Assembly: GCF_947179515.1 (NCBI RefSeq)
Contig: NC_067481.1
Location: 87,545,547-87,609,546 of the forward strand
From: Apodemus sylvaticus
Taxonomy: Eukaryota > Chordata > Mammalia > Rodentia > Muridae
DNA: 64,000 bases
Direction: 5' to 3'
Positions 46,863-59,348 of this stretch are shown here, one piece after another. Both the position numbers and the translations under genes were made by a program. Numbering within the stretch: position 1 is the stretch's first letter; every line of letters begins with the position of its first letter. The notes beneath the pieces were generated by a model. The model saw nothing but the letters and a program-made list of their open reading frames with translations. It was not told the DNA's origin and ran no database searches.

Positions 46863-49138
46863 TACTACAAGTACACATATCTTAATTCTATGAACCAGGA
46901 GAGGCAGGTGCTTTCAGGATCCCACCATCCTCATGAACCTCCATGCTTTTCTCCTTTAAGTTGCTTGTAGCATGGAAACCATTCTGCATAAGGTATGGAC
47001 TCTAGCTATACTTCTTTCAGATGCAGGCTATCCCTTGCATTTCAGTAGTCATTAAGATCATGTGATCCCCTCCCATTGCTCTAAACATTTCAGAGTCATC
47101 TCTCTACCAGCATCATTAGTAATAAGTTTGAGTATTTGTTTTGCTCCTGATAATGAGCTATTCTCTAGTGGCCTGATGGAATGAGTCCTTAAGATTGTCT
47201 GTGTCCATCTATCTATCTCTCTATATGTTTGTATAGAAATCTGCTTTATTTCTTCATGAATTATAAAACACAGAGCCTTCCTTTTCTAAGCTGCTTCTTG
47301 CGTTGTGGGCCATATGTATGTCAGTAGCCACTTTTAGTTCTTGTGAGTTTGAGAAAAGATTTGACTCTCTGATAAAATGGCTCCCATAGCAAGAACAGTG
47401 GGAAGGTTCTAAGTACAGGCAATACCTCAGAGAGAACACAAGCAACTCATGAACACATTCCAGAAGCCACTCGTCACTCTTTTCTGCCTAGAGCTTTGGT
47501 TTAAAGGAAAATCCCAGGGCATGTGAGGAAGAAGGACATCCTCATAAAGTGTTATGCAAGATAAGGGAGTCCTAGGAATTACAGACCAGAAGGTTGGACC
47601 CAAATGTTCCAACCTGGAAATTTTGAAAAGAGAATTTGACAATCTGTCATTGTAGTGCTGAGGGAGGTTTTAACTTCTTGTCTGTAAATACTATCTAGTT
47701 TTGCCATTTGTGGAGGCAGACTCTACATATGATGAATTCATGTGTAAGGAAAGGAATTTTCTATTGGCAAATTTTGGCACGATCATTTGTCTGAATTAGC
47801 TGAAAGCACCTGGAGTCTGTCTTTTTGGAACCCAGCTTGACGTGAGGCATGCCAGTTTAAACCCATTTTCATCTCCACAGTGTTCTTCCAAGACCTAAGA
47901 TAATGAAATATGTTCCATTTGAGTCTCCCAATACAACAAAACAATTTAGCCAGATTGTAAATTAAGTAGTATATTATAAATTATGCAGCATGGACTGCCA
48001 AAATGAAACATGGCCACCACAAGTAATTAACCTGAAGTAAACGCTGAGAGGGCCTACTGTCTTAATTCAGAAACTTGATGGGACTAGGAGAGGAGCTAAG
48101 CTTTTTAAAGTGTTTTTCATACTGGAAAGCAATATGATAAACCTGGAAATGTACATCCTATTATTTAAAGATGCTTAGTCAGCAGTTAGCTAGAATGTCC
48201 TTTTTCAAAATTTTGACACAAATGCCAAAACAAGGCATCTGAAAAGTTCATGTAATCACAGATTTTTTAGGTTCTCTCAAATATCCCCAAGTGCATATTC
48301 ATCTTCCAACTCTGCAAAGATAAAAACAAACAAAAAAAAAAACTGATGACTGATAACCAGACTTTGGTATCTGGTAATGTTTGCCACAAATTGGTTTGGT
48401 TTCTTTACCTTGTATTAATTTTTTTCACATATTCTTTTTCAAAACTAAATGATTCATGTTGGTGCTGGGTTAAGACAAATGAAACTACCAAATAGCTAAT
48501 CGACTCTAGAAATGTTTTCTTTTCCAAGACATAGCTTTTCATCTTCCCAGACATTATCAGTTGGTCAAAGTTGGTTTTACTAGAATGATGACACAGGAGA
48601 CATTCTACTGTTTTGCATGTGGTAGGAATAAACGTATTGCTGGCTTCTTAATATATTATAGGTTGCTTTATATTTCATAATATCTGGTAGTGTTTCTACC
48701 ACCAAAAATGACTGCAGCAGCATTCTACCATGTATATGCAAAATGGTGTTTTCAAATCTAGAATCAGAGAAGTTTTACATCAATTGTTCTGTGTCATAGC
48801 TTGTTTATTAATTAATTAATTTTCCTACATTTTACATCTTGTAACCACAGTTAATGATCAGACAACTCTTTATATTTTTCTCACATTTTAATAATTATAT
48901 GCCTCTGTGTGGTTGGATCCATTTATATTTATTAACACTATTGTAGAAGCAATTGAGTAAAATCTTCTCACTGTTAATATTCTTAAATATACTCTATATG
49001 CATAGTCACAATAGAAACTTCTAATTTCCAGGGAAACTGTTTTTCAAATTCTACATCTGATACTGATTTTAAAAATAAAATAAATATTTAATTTTAAATT
49101 AATGTTTAACTCTGCTAAATGCATTTCTTTGTGCCAGT
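46863..49138. other. Unrecognised non-coding DNA
   Basis: No gene or repeat recognised. Minus-strand frames at 47254-47445 and 47427-47642 have no family motif. AT-rich from 48700 onward. Confidence 0.4.
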
Positions 49139-49167
49139 TTTTGTTTGTTTGTTTGTTTGTTTGTTTT
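49139..49167. repeat. (GTTT)n microsatellite
   Basis: About six to seven GTTT units. Confidence 0.92.
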
Positions 49168-50575
49168 AATTTCGGTTTCATGAAAATAACTTGAGTAGCT
49201 TCCCTATAACCCAACTTAAAACTGAAAGCCACAGGGAAACATAATATTTTACTTTAAAAGAATTTGAGAGAAAGATATTGAAATTCTATCTTACAATTAT
49301 TGTGTTAATACACTATCATGAGGCATATATAATTCATATGCCGGAGATTACTAATTCACCCTGCTCAAGATTCTCCTCACTAGAACAAATTACATTTGTA
49401 GTGAGCTCTTTCCATGGTCTTGGAGAATGGGCCCTGTGAACATTACTCCATAAAGCCTCTGATTCTGCTGAGGGTTCATTTAAATAAATTTGCAGTGTTC
49501 GAGGTCCAATGTAGTCTAAGCATCTTTTTCCTGTTAATACAGTAATTCTGACTTTAGAAAAGAAATACCTTAGGCATTGTTAACTTCGGCTATTGCCATT
49601 GTTATGTAAAATACATTTTGATATGCTCTGCTCAATTATGACTTATTAATTAGCATAGAGTCCTAATCCAAGTTGAAGAAACTCAACTACTTGACAGTAT
49701 CTTGAAGGAACATTGAAGACTTGTCTGTCTATTCTCTGATATAGGACATCCTTCATAGCGACAGAGTAAAGTAATGGTCAGCTGTCTTTCCTCCTAAGAC
49801 TTCCCCAATACCTTTCTGAATGAGTTATTATGATATAGAATGTGACAAAGTTTTCAAGAATAAAGAGAATCTGTTTAAAATGAACAAATAGAATCTATTA
49901 AAATAGACTAAATAGGATCTATCAAAAATGGATTGAACTTTTTTCTAAAAAAAAAAATGCTATATTATTAATAGATTGATGAAACATCCCTTCCAAGGAG
50001 TTAAAGATTTCACTAATAACAATGAACATATTCTGAAAAAGATTACAGAGAACCTGCAATGCAATTATAAATCACAATAATAGCTGCATTAAAAAATTAA
50101 GAGAACATTGTCTGGAAATGGCACACTCTACAGGAATGCCTTCCCCACTCAACTTCCGAGCAGTGAATCTCCATCCATCGGTTACGGGAGAGTTACAGGA
50201 CATTAAAGACATAAGACGAGGCCCTGCTTTGGAACAACACAATGACAGCAGATGATTTGGGGAAATAATATGCAACGTCACTGACTTAACAACAAAATTA
50301 GGAAAGGTGTTCATTTGATATTATTTTTGTTATCTTAGTTAAAAGTTTCTTGTTGTTCATGGGTGGTCAGCTTCAAAAGGACCAAACAAAGTAAATTAGT
50401 AAGTGAATCCCTACCCAGAAATATTATAGAAAAAAAAGACTGTCAAGGAAACATGGTATAGACTAAATTCAACACTTGATCTTGACTAGTTTTAATTAAT
50501 GATGGAAAAATCATTAAAATGGATCACTAAAGTTGGGTTGTTTATGGAACTTTTTCCTCCTCTCTTGCAAAAGAA
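49168..50575. other. Repeat-poor non-coding DNA
   Basis: No transposable element recognised. 50040-50330 is non-repetitive and has a more balanced composition than its flanks. An 80-codon minus frame (50072-50314) has no recognisable family. Confidence 0.4.
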
Positions 50576-50576
50576 A

Positions 50577-50596
50577 AACACACACACACACACACA
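50577..50596. repeat. (CA)n microsatellite, short
   Basis: Ten CA units. Confidence 0.9.
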
Positions 50597-50876
50597 ATGC
50601 ACAAAGGCACAGAAAATATCAACCATAGATATAAATAATACTCGGATCCGATTTGTTTGATGCAGTAGTCATGATCACCATTGTAGTCTGTTCCTTTCTT
50701 TTATGGTATTTACAGTTTAGAATTGTGAAAAGATTTCAAGTAAATACAAAGCAACTGTATATCTTCAATCACTGGGAGAGGCTATGCTATGCTATGCGCA
50801 CATCGCCAGCGAATTGATCTCAGACTTGTTGAAATCACATTGAAACACTGTTGAATTAAAATCAAAATGTGATAAG

Positions 50877-50878
<2 letters not shown>

Positions 50879-50931
<53 letters not shown>
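50879..50931. repeat. (GT)n microsatellite, long and pure
   Basis: About 26 uninterrupted GT units, the longest pure dinucleotide GT run in the window. Confidence 0.97.
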
Positions 50932-50933
<2 letters not shown>

Positions 50934-51980
50934 GGCTTCTTTGTCTACCAGTATTTTTCTTATTGTTTGTGGCAGGGTCCATCACTGAACTTGGGAGAGT
51001 TTCACCTTTTTTGCTAGACAGGGTAGATTGTAAACTGTTGAGATCTTCCTGTCTCTACTCCAGTTCCCTAGAGTGTACTTTTTTCATTAAAATATATTTT
51101 AAGATTACAGTATCAGGGCAGCATTTCTACATTTTTCCCCCTCTAAACCTTTCAGTATGGCTTCTATGTTCTCTTTAAAATTCATGGCTTTTAAAAAATA
51201 TTGTAACATTCATAAATACAATATCCTCAGTCCATATAGTGTTACTAGTATGTATATGTAATCAGGATGGTCATTTTGTATTGTATGACCTATAAAACTA
51301 ATGATGAAAAATGAAGCAAAAATTAAATTTGCTTTTCCCCTGAGGAAGACTGTTTCATCCTTTCTCAGATTCCTTAACTGCCTGTAGTTTTTTGTTTGTT
51401 TGTTTACTTGTTTGTTTGTTTTGTCTAGATTTAAGACATTGTGAACTTCTCCACGTTAGTATCTCTGTCATCTATGTTCAGGCACTGTTTAGTCAGCCGT
51501 TCATTCAATATATATGTGTGTGTGTCTACACTGGCATATGTGTATTATAGACATTTTAGATAAATAGTTAAGAGTATGATAAGTTATGACCATTTGAGAG
51601 ATTCCTACTGAATTTTAGCCCTTCTCTCTTTCTTCTGTTCTTTTCCTCTCCATCCCTAATAGACTACATAGTATTTTAAAGTATCAGTAAAGATTATGTA
51701 CAAAGTTAAAGTCTCCTTTCTTTTTTTCCATTTTACATATGATTGGAAATCATGGATGTGGCCCATGGAATCCTTACCAAGCATTCATTAGATCCAAAGT
51801 TCTATCCAAAGCATTGAAATGATGGTGATGATGATGATATCAAAAATAAATCCTTGAGTATAAGATATCTAGCAATAATTATAGTTATTTGCAATTCAAC
51901 AACAAAACCTAAATGATTTTCATTAAAATAAGTGCCTGAAAATAGACACATTCTTTTAACTATTATTATATAACTTAAGA
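50932..51980. other. Unrecognised non-coding DNA
   Basis: No gene recognised. It contains a GTTT-rich patch at 51391-51423 and a TG-rich patch near 51510-51540. Confidence 0.4.
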
Positions 51981-51985
51981 ATTTT

Positions 51986-52028
51986 ATATGTATGTATGTA
52001 TGTATATATATATATATATATATATATC
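51986..52028. repeat. (GTAT)n/(AT)n microsatellite
   Basis: GTAT units followed by about a dozen TA units. Confidence 0.95.
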
Positions 52029-52029
52029 C

Positions 52030-53815
52030 CAATATATTCATGAGAGTTCATTAATTTTTATCAGTCAAGAGTTTCATGTTACAAACCAGGGATTGTGCTG
52101 TTTTGTGTCAACAAGGTCCTTGCTTTAAAATGTAAACAAAAAAAAATAGTCTTTGTTCCATAGAGAATGCAACTCTGAATGTATCCTTGTCTCCCACTCA
52201 TTATGATCCCATTTAATCAGAAAAGGAAGCTAAGCAATGATGGGTTAGAATATGAATGCCTGCAGGGAGTCAAGTGGCAGAAAGAGAGAATGCTCATAAA
52301 TTAACCAGAAGTCAAGATGAGTAGAGAACTATAATGTAGCTGTAAGGAACATGGTGTGCAATGACTTTAGGATAGAAACAATGCTTGAGAAAGTCTAAGT
52401 AGAGCACGTGTAGAGTAGATGGCTCACTACCCAGCCATCTTGTGAAACTATTAGACTTGCTTTCCCATCTGGGGGTTGCTTTAATCTGACATAATATTTA
52501 ATGTAAGACTCCATTGGTAGCTTAGTATTTTATTCAGTTGTTACACATAAACAGATGGACCATATTGGTCTTTAAAACTATGCTATATTGGTGCTGATAA
52601 ATTTTAAAAATTTAAAAGACATTTTTAGTGATAAGGAAAGGGTTTCAGTGAGCTGTCCAAAGTCAAGCTAACCTATTTAAATTAGACATGGCAAGCCTAA
52701 TATATGGAATGTGTACTTCCCCTTGAACCTAAATATATATATTCAAGCCATCTGTGCAGACAATGGGAACAGTATTTATTCTAAAAAGGAAAACGACAGA
52801 GCTGAAGTATGTTGAAATAATCAATGGTTGTACAATAATATAAAGGAATTGAATAGATTTGTCAGCATGTCAGTCAGAAATGAATTGCAACTGTGGCAAG
52901 AAATAAAGGTAAAAGAAATTTCTCTAGGGAAAAGCACCATGCAAAATAAAAAGCATTAGTATGACACACAGTTTACAGAAACTCTCCTTGCAAAGATTAA
53001 AGTTTATGTGTGTTGACAGTGCTCCAGGAGCATGTCACACAATACAGGAATGATCATGCCATAACCACTTCTTTGCTGATGGCTTGATCTTCCATGTAGT
53101 GATCTCTATTAGTTGGAATTCAATATACATCTCTCTCTACCAATATCATCCAGGGGAGGTGTCTGCATGCATGGATGCAATTATTTGAGATGAAAATGCT
53201 TTCTGCCATGAGATATTTTATGCCATAATATGACAAAAACTAGTCATATTGCCTTGCATTAGAATGATTGGGGAGGAAAATGAATAGCAGTTAGATTACT
53301 TATATTTGTTTTTATGTATGTCATTTATTTCTAGCTATCGAGAATAATATCTACTTCTTAAATTCTCCGAATATTGAGACCTACTAGAAATAGTAGTAAC
53401 AAGATTCATGGGATGATTGCATGAATTTACTACCTAGTTACTATACAGACAATACCTTCTATGTTTCCTACCTTTGATTCTTTAATATTTATACCTTTAT
53501 GGGTTTTTTTTTATTTCACAGAAGATACATAGGACTTTTAGACTAAATATACTAATAAAACAGCACCCAGTGGAGAGAAAAAAAAGAAATAGAGCCCATC
53601 TTCATAGATTCTTATCTTACTGAGAGTAGTAAGACAAGTATGGAAAGATGTGCAGATCATCAAGGGCAGAAATCCAAGTATGACTTAGGTGGTCCTTGCA
53701 ATATTATTGTTTTGAATTCATCTGCAGAAACAGAACACAGCCAATGCAGCCCAACACTACAGTTTAAGCATTGACCTCATGCAGGTTTATTTGTGCTGTC
53801 TTCTCTAACACAGTT
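52030..53815. other. Unrecognised non-coding DNA
   Basis: No gene, SINE or young LINE recognised. Very few open frames. AT-rich throughout. Confidence 0.4.
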
Positions 53816-53893
53816 CACACACCCCCACACACACACCTACCCACACACACACACCCACCCCCCCCCCACACACACACCCCACACACACACACT
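53816..53893. repeat. CA/C-rich compound repeat
   Basis: Mixed CA, CCCA and a central C9-10 run. The Pro/His/Thr-rich frame across it is an artefact. Confidence 0.95.
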
Positions 53894-54154
53894 ACTTTTT
53901 CAGTCTTTTACCTTAATTCTGGTAGAATGCCTTTGAGGCATACTGTGCGGGCCAACCCCAGGAAGTGGTGCAATGTTTCCCTACTTCACTCTTGTTTTTA
54001 TATTTTTTGACTTTCATCCATCATCCTATCAGAGCTTATATTTCCAATATGTGTAGTGCTATTTACTGGGATATTTACAGGTTTTAGGTGTTGGAGCAGC
54101 AATATTGTGGCAGAGATTTACTGCGCTGCCCTCCCATAAAACAGGTATGTATAT

Positions 54155-54455
54155 ATGTGTTAGCTTTCCATCAATGTGACAAAATACTGAAGAAAAACAA
54201 CTTAAATAGGAAAGCTTTGTTTTGTCCTCTGTCTTGGAGCTTTAAACTCACAGTCCCATTTCCGTGGACTCAAGTGGAGGCAGAATCTGCTGGTGCAGGG
54301 CTCATATAAGGTGAAGTAAAACAGCTTAACTCATAATTGTCAGAGCAGAGGCAAGGTCACGGAGGAGATTTAGCCCTCAGAGGTACATACACGTTAGCCC
54401 TAATACTGCATTTTGCCCTTAGCTACTATAGTTTCTAACATTTTTTTCAACAGTC
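54155..54455 (-). mobile_element. Rodent MaLR/URR-class interspersed repeat, minus strand (family uncertain)
   Basis: It starts 'gttagctttccatcaatgtg' and 'acaaaatactgaagaaaaac', then 'acttaaataggaaagctttg' and 'ggagctttaaactcacagtc', matching the first third of a common rodent repeat in inverted orientation. The right end is diverged and its limit is a guess. Confidence 0.5.
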
Positions 54456-54885
54456 TTGTCAAGTAGAACCCCTTAATACATTAATCTATTGTAGAAACTA
54501 GAGAGCACGTGGTCTAGCTACCTCTTTCCACTGCTGCACTGGGCATAAGTCATTCAAAAAAAATTAACCTGTAAAGACCCCTTTATGTCCAAAGTATAAC
54601 ATATATGAACACCATGATATATCTGCTATAATTTACAAATCACAATAAAATATGCAATACATTGTTTTAAATTCCATTTGGCCAATACTTGAAAAATATT
54701 CCCTTCAGATTAGCCAAAATATTATCTGTAGCCAACTTTCTGATTTCAACCAACCAGTAATTATAGTTGATCTAATATGAATATCGAGGGGTTTTAGATA
54801 TATTAATGAAAAGATCAGAATGCATATGCTAGAGCATTAATAATTTACCAATGTGAATTATTGAATCCACCTTGACAAGGTATAT
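54456..54885. other. Unrecognised spacer
   Basis: No gene or repeat recognised. Confidence 0.4.
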
Positions 54886-54889
54886 TTAT

Positions 54890-55862
54890 CTTTCATAAGT
54901 CTAAAAAATTGACATGGGTATGACATCCATTCCAAGGGATCATTCTACAAATGGCACTAGAAAAACTAGGTATTAGCATTCAAAGGAATGATGCTATATT
55001 CCTCCCTAACAGCATGCTCAGAAATTAAGTAAAAAAGGATCCAAAGTCAAATATAAAACTTAAAACTAAAAATCTTAAAAGCATACAGAGTCAAATCTCC
55101 ATATATTTTAATTTTCATTGTTTTTAAATATATGACACACTGTAGAGATGGTTAAATAATAAATAACTACAATTCTTTTTTAAAAAACACTTTAGTGTAT
55201 TCATCAAAAGATACTATCAGAGTCAAATGACATTCTACAGAGTTGGAGGAATGCTTACATTTGTCAGTTAAGGGGTCAGTGGTGAGATAGTTGGATGATG
55301 TCTGGTGGTTACTGCAAGGACAGCAGCAAAGTTAATTGAATTTAAAATCATTGGAGGATTCAAATAGCCAAATCCTCGAAGGAAGAATTCACACAGCTAC
55401 GAAGTGCACAGAAAGAGATTACACATTGTTCATCTTCAGCGAGATACCAGAGACAAGTGCGACGAAGTACCACTTCACCCCCGTGAAGGTTCCTACTCTT
55501 CAAAAAGACAGAAAAGTACAACTTTTGTGGAGTATGTGAGAACTTTGCCACCTTTGCGCTTGGTTAGCATTGTGGTATTGTTTATGGAAATGCCATTAGT
55601 TCCTTAAAAATATGAAAGTGAGAATTTCCATGTGTTCTAGGGATATTACCCATCTGTGTATATGTCAAGAAGAGCTGAAAGCAGACTTTGAGATACCTGT
55701 AGGCCCATGTTCACAGTTACCATAAAGGAAATTTGAAATCAACATGTGTCTACCAACAAATGAACAAGGAAAATGTGTATGTACAACTGGGTTTTGCTGT
55801 TTATTTAAAGGGAAATTCTGGCATTTGCTATATTAGTGAGCATTGAAGATACTGTGCAAAGG
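54890..55862 (+). mobile_element. Ancient LINE-1 (L1MA/MB-like) ORF2 relic, plus strand
   Basis: Despite heavy divergence, blocks of ancient mammalian L1 ORF2 appear in order: 'ggcactagaaaaactaggta' (54952), 'aaaacttaaaactaaaaatc' (55055), 'gtgtattcatcaaaagatac' (55195), 'caaaaagacagaaaagtaca' (55500), 'gaactttgccacctttgcgc', 'agggatattacccatctgtg' (55640), 'ctgtaggcccatgttcacag' (55698), 'ctaccaacaaatgaacaagg' (55750) and 'gaaattctggcatttgctat' (55812). The reading frames are destroyed. The subfamily label is tentative. Confidence 0.78.
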
Positions 55863-58535
55863 ATCTGGACGTACTCCTACTCCTACTCTCCATTTGAAGA
55901 GTCAAAATGTTCTAGATTGCAGAATTATGTCTTTGCCTTTGGGATACAAAAACCAGCTATTGCCCTATAGGTATACAGTTTCTGTTTTCAGTATCTGGAG
56001 AAATCAGTCACTGGGTAGGGGAAATGTGTATCAGCATGGACGACCCTGAACTTCACACTTAAAAGAATTGTTATAAGAGCAATTTGTAACTCATACATAT
56101 TTCCCTATAATATAAATAGCAATACAGAAGAGAAATATGTATACTAGCAATCTTTATATGAAAAGCAAGTTACTGAGGAACCAAGGGGCTTGCTTATTTC
56201 ATGCAGTGGGACAGCTCAAATAATCACCGGTAGATCTCCAACTTTTTCTTTTATCTATAAAGAATCTGTTAACATGAATATACCCGGTTGCAAGCACAAG
56301 ATAGGAACATATACTGCTTCTTCTGTTTGCGTCAAATCATACTTCTTTCGAGTTAAAACCTTCAGAACAGATGAAGCAGTGTCAGGAAAGGTTAATTTAT
56401 ATTCTGCTCAAAGTGTGTATATTAATTTAATGACTGAAAAGGTTTTGTTAAATAAAAGTATGCAAAAATCCCTGAGCTAAGCCTCTGAATGATTCTAGCA
56501 ACAAAGTTCAGTGGATTAGTGGTGACTGCCAATTTACATTTTTGCCTTTTGGGTAGAATATCATTGTTTTTGATTACTTGAATCAAAATCCCAAATATAT
56601 GCATTTTTATCTGCTCATTTGCTTTGAGTTATAATTTTCTATTTAAAGTAAAAATGGAGTTTGCCTCCCCGCCCAAAGTTTAAATGTAATCTATTGGAAT
56701 ACATATGCAGGCTTTGCTAATACAGTCTATCATCAAATAAAATAATTAAAATATATTCTGATACATAAAAGAAAATCATCATACCTATGTATGTTCTTGT
56801 AGAATGAAAGTTATAAATAACTCACACAATGATTATTATAAATAAGTGTACTATTTTGTCGGTATGAAAATTTAACTTCTATCATGCCAATTAAAAATGT
56901 TAAATCTAAAAAGCATGATAAATAAAAATACAGCCTGCATCAACCATATTTTTGTCCTGAATACTATCATTTTAGCTCTACCTTAAAGTACTATATTGTA
57001 GTTATTTTGACTTCAATTTGTTTATATCATTACTTTGCTTTAATGTGTAGTTTTTAGTATTTTAAGATAGGCATCTGAGTGTTCTTTATATGGTAGGGTT
57101 TCTGCTAAATTATTTTGATATATTAACTCATTTTTTGTGATTATCTAACATGTTTAGATACCATCATTATATTAGTACCCAATAAAAGATACTAAGGTTT
57201 TGTTTAATAGTGATGCACTATTAAATAGTGATGCACTATTATAGATCAGGATCTATAACTAAGTGATCAGCACGCAGAACCTTTGTCCCAAAATGCTGTT
57301 TTAAACTATCCCCTGGGCTGAACCCTTATCCATAAATAGCAAAGTAGGAGGCATTTCCTTCTGTCACTCCTTTTTAAATAGAGTGCAAGTCACCAGTGAC
57401 TATATTTCACCACGACTCCTAAAAAGCACAAAGAACCTGATATTTTTCCAGTCAGGAGATGTTTCAGCATTTATCTATAAAAAGAGACAGGAACTCAAGT
57501 GCTAAGAGGACTTGCAGGCAGTGCGCATGTGTGAAGAGTCAGAGTCCCTGGATGTGGAGGGACTGCCTTGTCTCTTGTGAACGCTGGGACTGTCAACAAC
57601 AACTGATTAAGAAGTTAACAGATGAAGTGAAGGGACTGATGGAATGGTCCAGAGGCAATGTGTGGACTTGAAGTGTTTTGTTCTACTGAAACTCTCCGTC
57701 TCTCTGAAATTCCCTGGCTCTCTGTCCGCTTTCTACAGTGTTCTGTCATCAAGATTGAGTCAGCTGTAGCTGTTGCAAGCCGTAAAATCATAACTATTCA
57801 TATCCAGAAATAAAGGGCAGTCTAGGGAACGTCTAAGAACATGTAGAACCCCTAGAATATCTCCTAACATCTTCCTTCCCTAAATTTCATTTTATGTCTT
57901 TGAAAGCACATATTTATGGCAAAGACATAAATTCGGAACTGAGGGAGTCACTTCTGAATTCATAAAGGGTACAGTATAGCCATATAAGGAATGCACAGAG
58001 GGTGTGTGGTCATGGTGTTCTTGCATATACTGCTCAGCTTTAACCATTATTGTTCTTAGAGAATTTAGGGCCCGGACCTTCTAGTCCTCTCCAGGAATCA
58101 CAGGAATCATGTAGTAACTACTTCTCTGACCACACCTAATTGCATAGATAATAAAAATGGAAATACATTATCAGATCAAATATAGCCCCCAAACAAAAAT
58201 AACTTCTGCTATAGGTTGGGTCTAAAATTAGGCAGAATAGATGTAGCATAACCTGGGATCATGAACCTATGAACAGGCTTAACAAGTCATACACTTCCTG
58301 ATCAATGGAATTGCCAAAGTGTTAATTCAAAATAAGGCCAGAAGTTTGTTTAGATCGGTACTTCAAAAAAACTATAATGAGGATTGGATGATGATAAAAA
58401 TTGGGGTAAATTATCAGTATCAGTCAACTACCAAATATGGCTTTTTTTAAAAAAAATGGTTCTCAAATATTATTTTTGTTTCATGTATATAATCGTTTTA
58501 CCTGAATACTTTAGTACATATGTGTACTAAACTCA
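55863..58535. other. Unrecognised non-coding DNA
   Basis: No gene recognised, and frames of 60-96 codons show no family motif. 57215-57240 contains a short direct repeat of 'ctattaaatagtgatgca'-type sequence. No SINE seen. Confidence 0.4.
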
Positions 58536-58539
58536 TATC

Positions 58540-58668
58540 TGTTGTCCACAGAGGGCAAGAGAAGATGCTGCACCCCCTAGAATGGGATTTGCAAATGATT
58601 GTGAACTGCTTTGGTTACTGGGAACCAGTCCCAGGTGCTGTTATTCCCCTAAGTGACCATTTCAACCC
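58540..58668 (-). mobile_element. B3/B2-class SINE, minus strand, old
   Basis: Inverted tRNA-SINE landmarks 'cacagagggcaagagaagat', 'tgattgtgaactgctttggt' and 'actgggaaccagtcccaggt' are in the right order. The final 'gagccatctctccagcc' segment is degraded. Confidence 0.68.
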
Positions 58669-59135
58669 TAAGAGAGCCGCTGTCTGTGTTTACCCCTCTA
58701 AAACACTCTGACTAAACTTAATCTACAAACTATAAAAGATTTGAAGAAGTTGAAATCAAGTCCCGTGCCTCAGTCACTATTCTGGTTTTATGTCCCAATG
58801 TCCCAGCATACCCCGTGATGCCCAACTGTTCTTCCTTCTTTCATTTACTGAGCTTCCATTATCTTCCAAGAACTTCTCAAAGATTATCATGTAAATCTTA
58901 GAAGATGATTGACAACTCATATATCCAGAAAAGTCAAGTAAATTGCGGTCAGAGGCCTTGCAAGAGATGGGGCCCAAGGTGCTGCACTTCGGACATTTGA
59001 ATCTTAGTACGGAGCTATTTTCCTCTTGTTAACCTATCATTTCAATCCAGCATACAAGAAATGAGCATCACATTGTTTGAAATGACTTAATGTTAGTGCA
59101 ACCATGGCATTGACCTTCTTGAAAGAAAAGCTTTA
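58669..59135. other. Unrecognised spacer
   Basis: No gene or repeat recognised. Confidence 0.4.
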
Positions 59136-59136
59136 C

Positions 59137-59181
<45 letters not shown>

Positions 59182-59274
59182 GATAGATAGAAACATAGAT
59201 GATAGAAAGATAAGCATACAGACAGACAGATAGATGATTCATAATAGAAGCATGGACAGATAATAGAAAGATGC

Positions 59275-59339
<65 letters not shown>

Positions 59340-59348
59340 GATAGAGAG
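59137..59348. repeat. Two GATA arrays with degenerate linker
   Basis: (GATA)n at 59137-59180 (about 11 units) and at 59275-59338 (about 16 units), joined by degenerate GATA/GACA sequence. It is probably one array whose middle has decayed. Confidence 0.96.

Noticed and set aside
46516..46878. 120-codon minus-strand frame that looked like a gene
   Set aside because: It lies within a MaLR-like LTR, and the frame has no domain.
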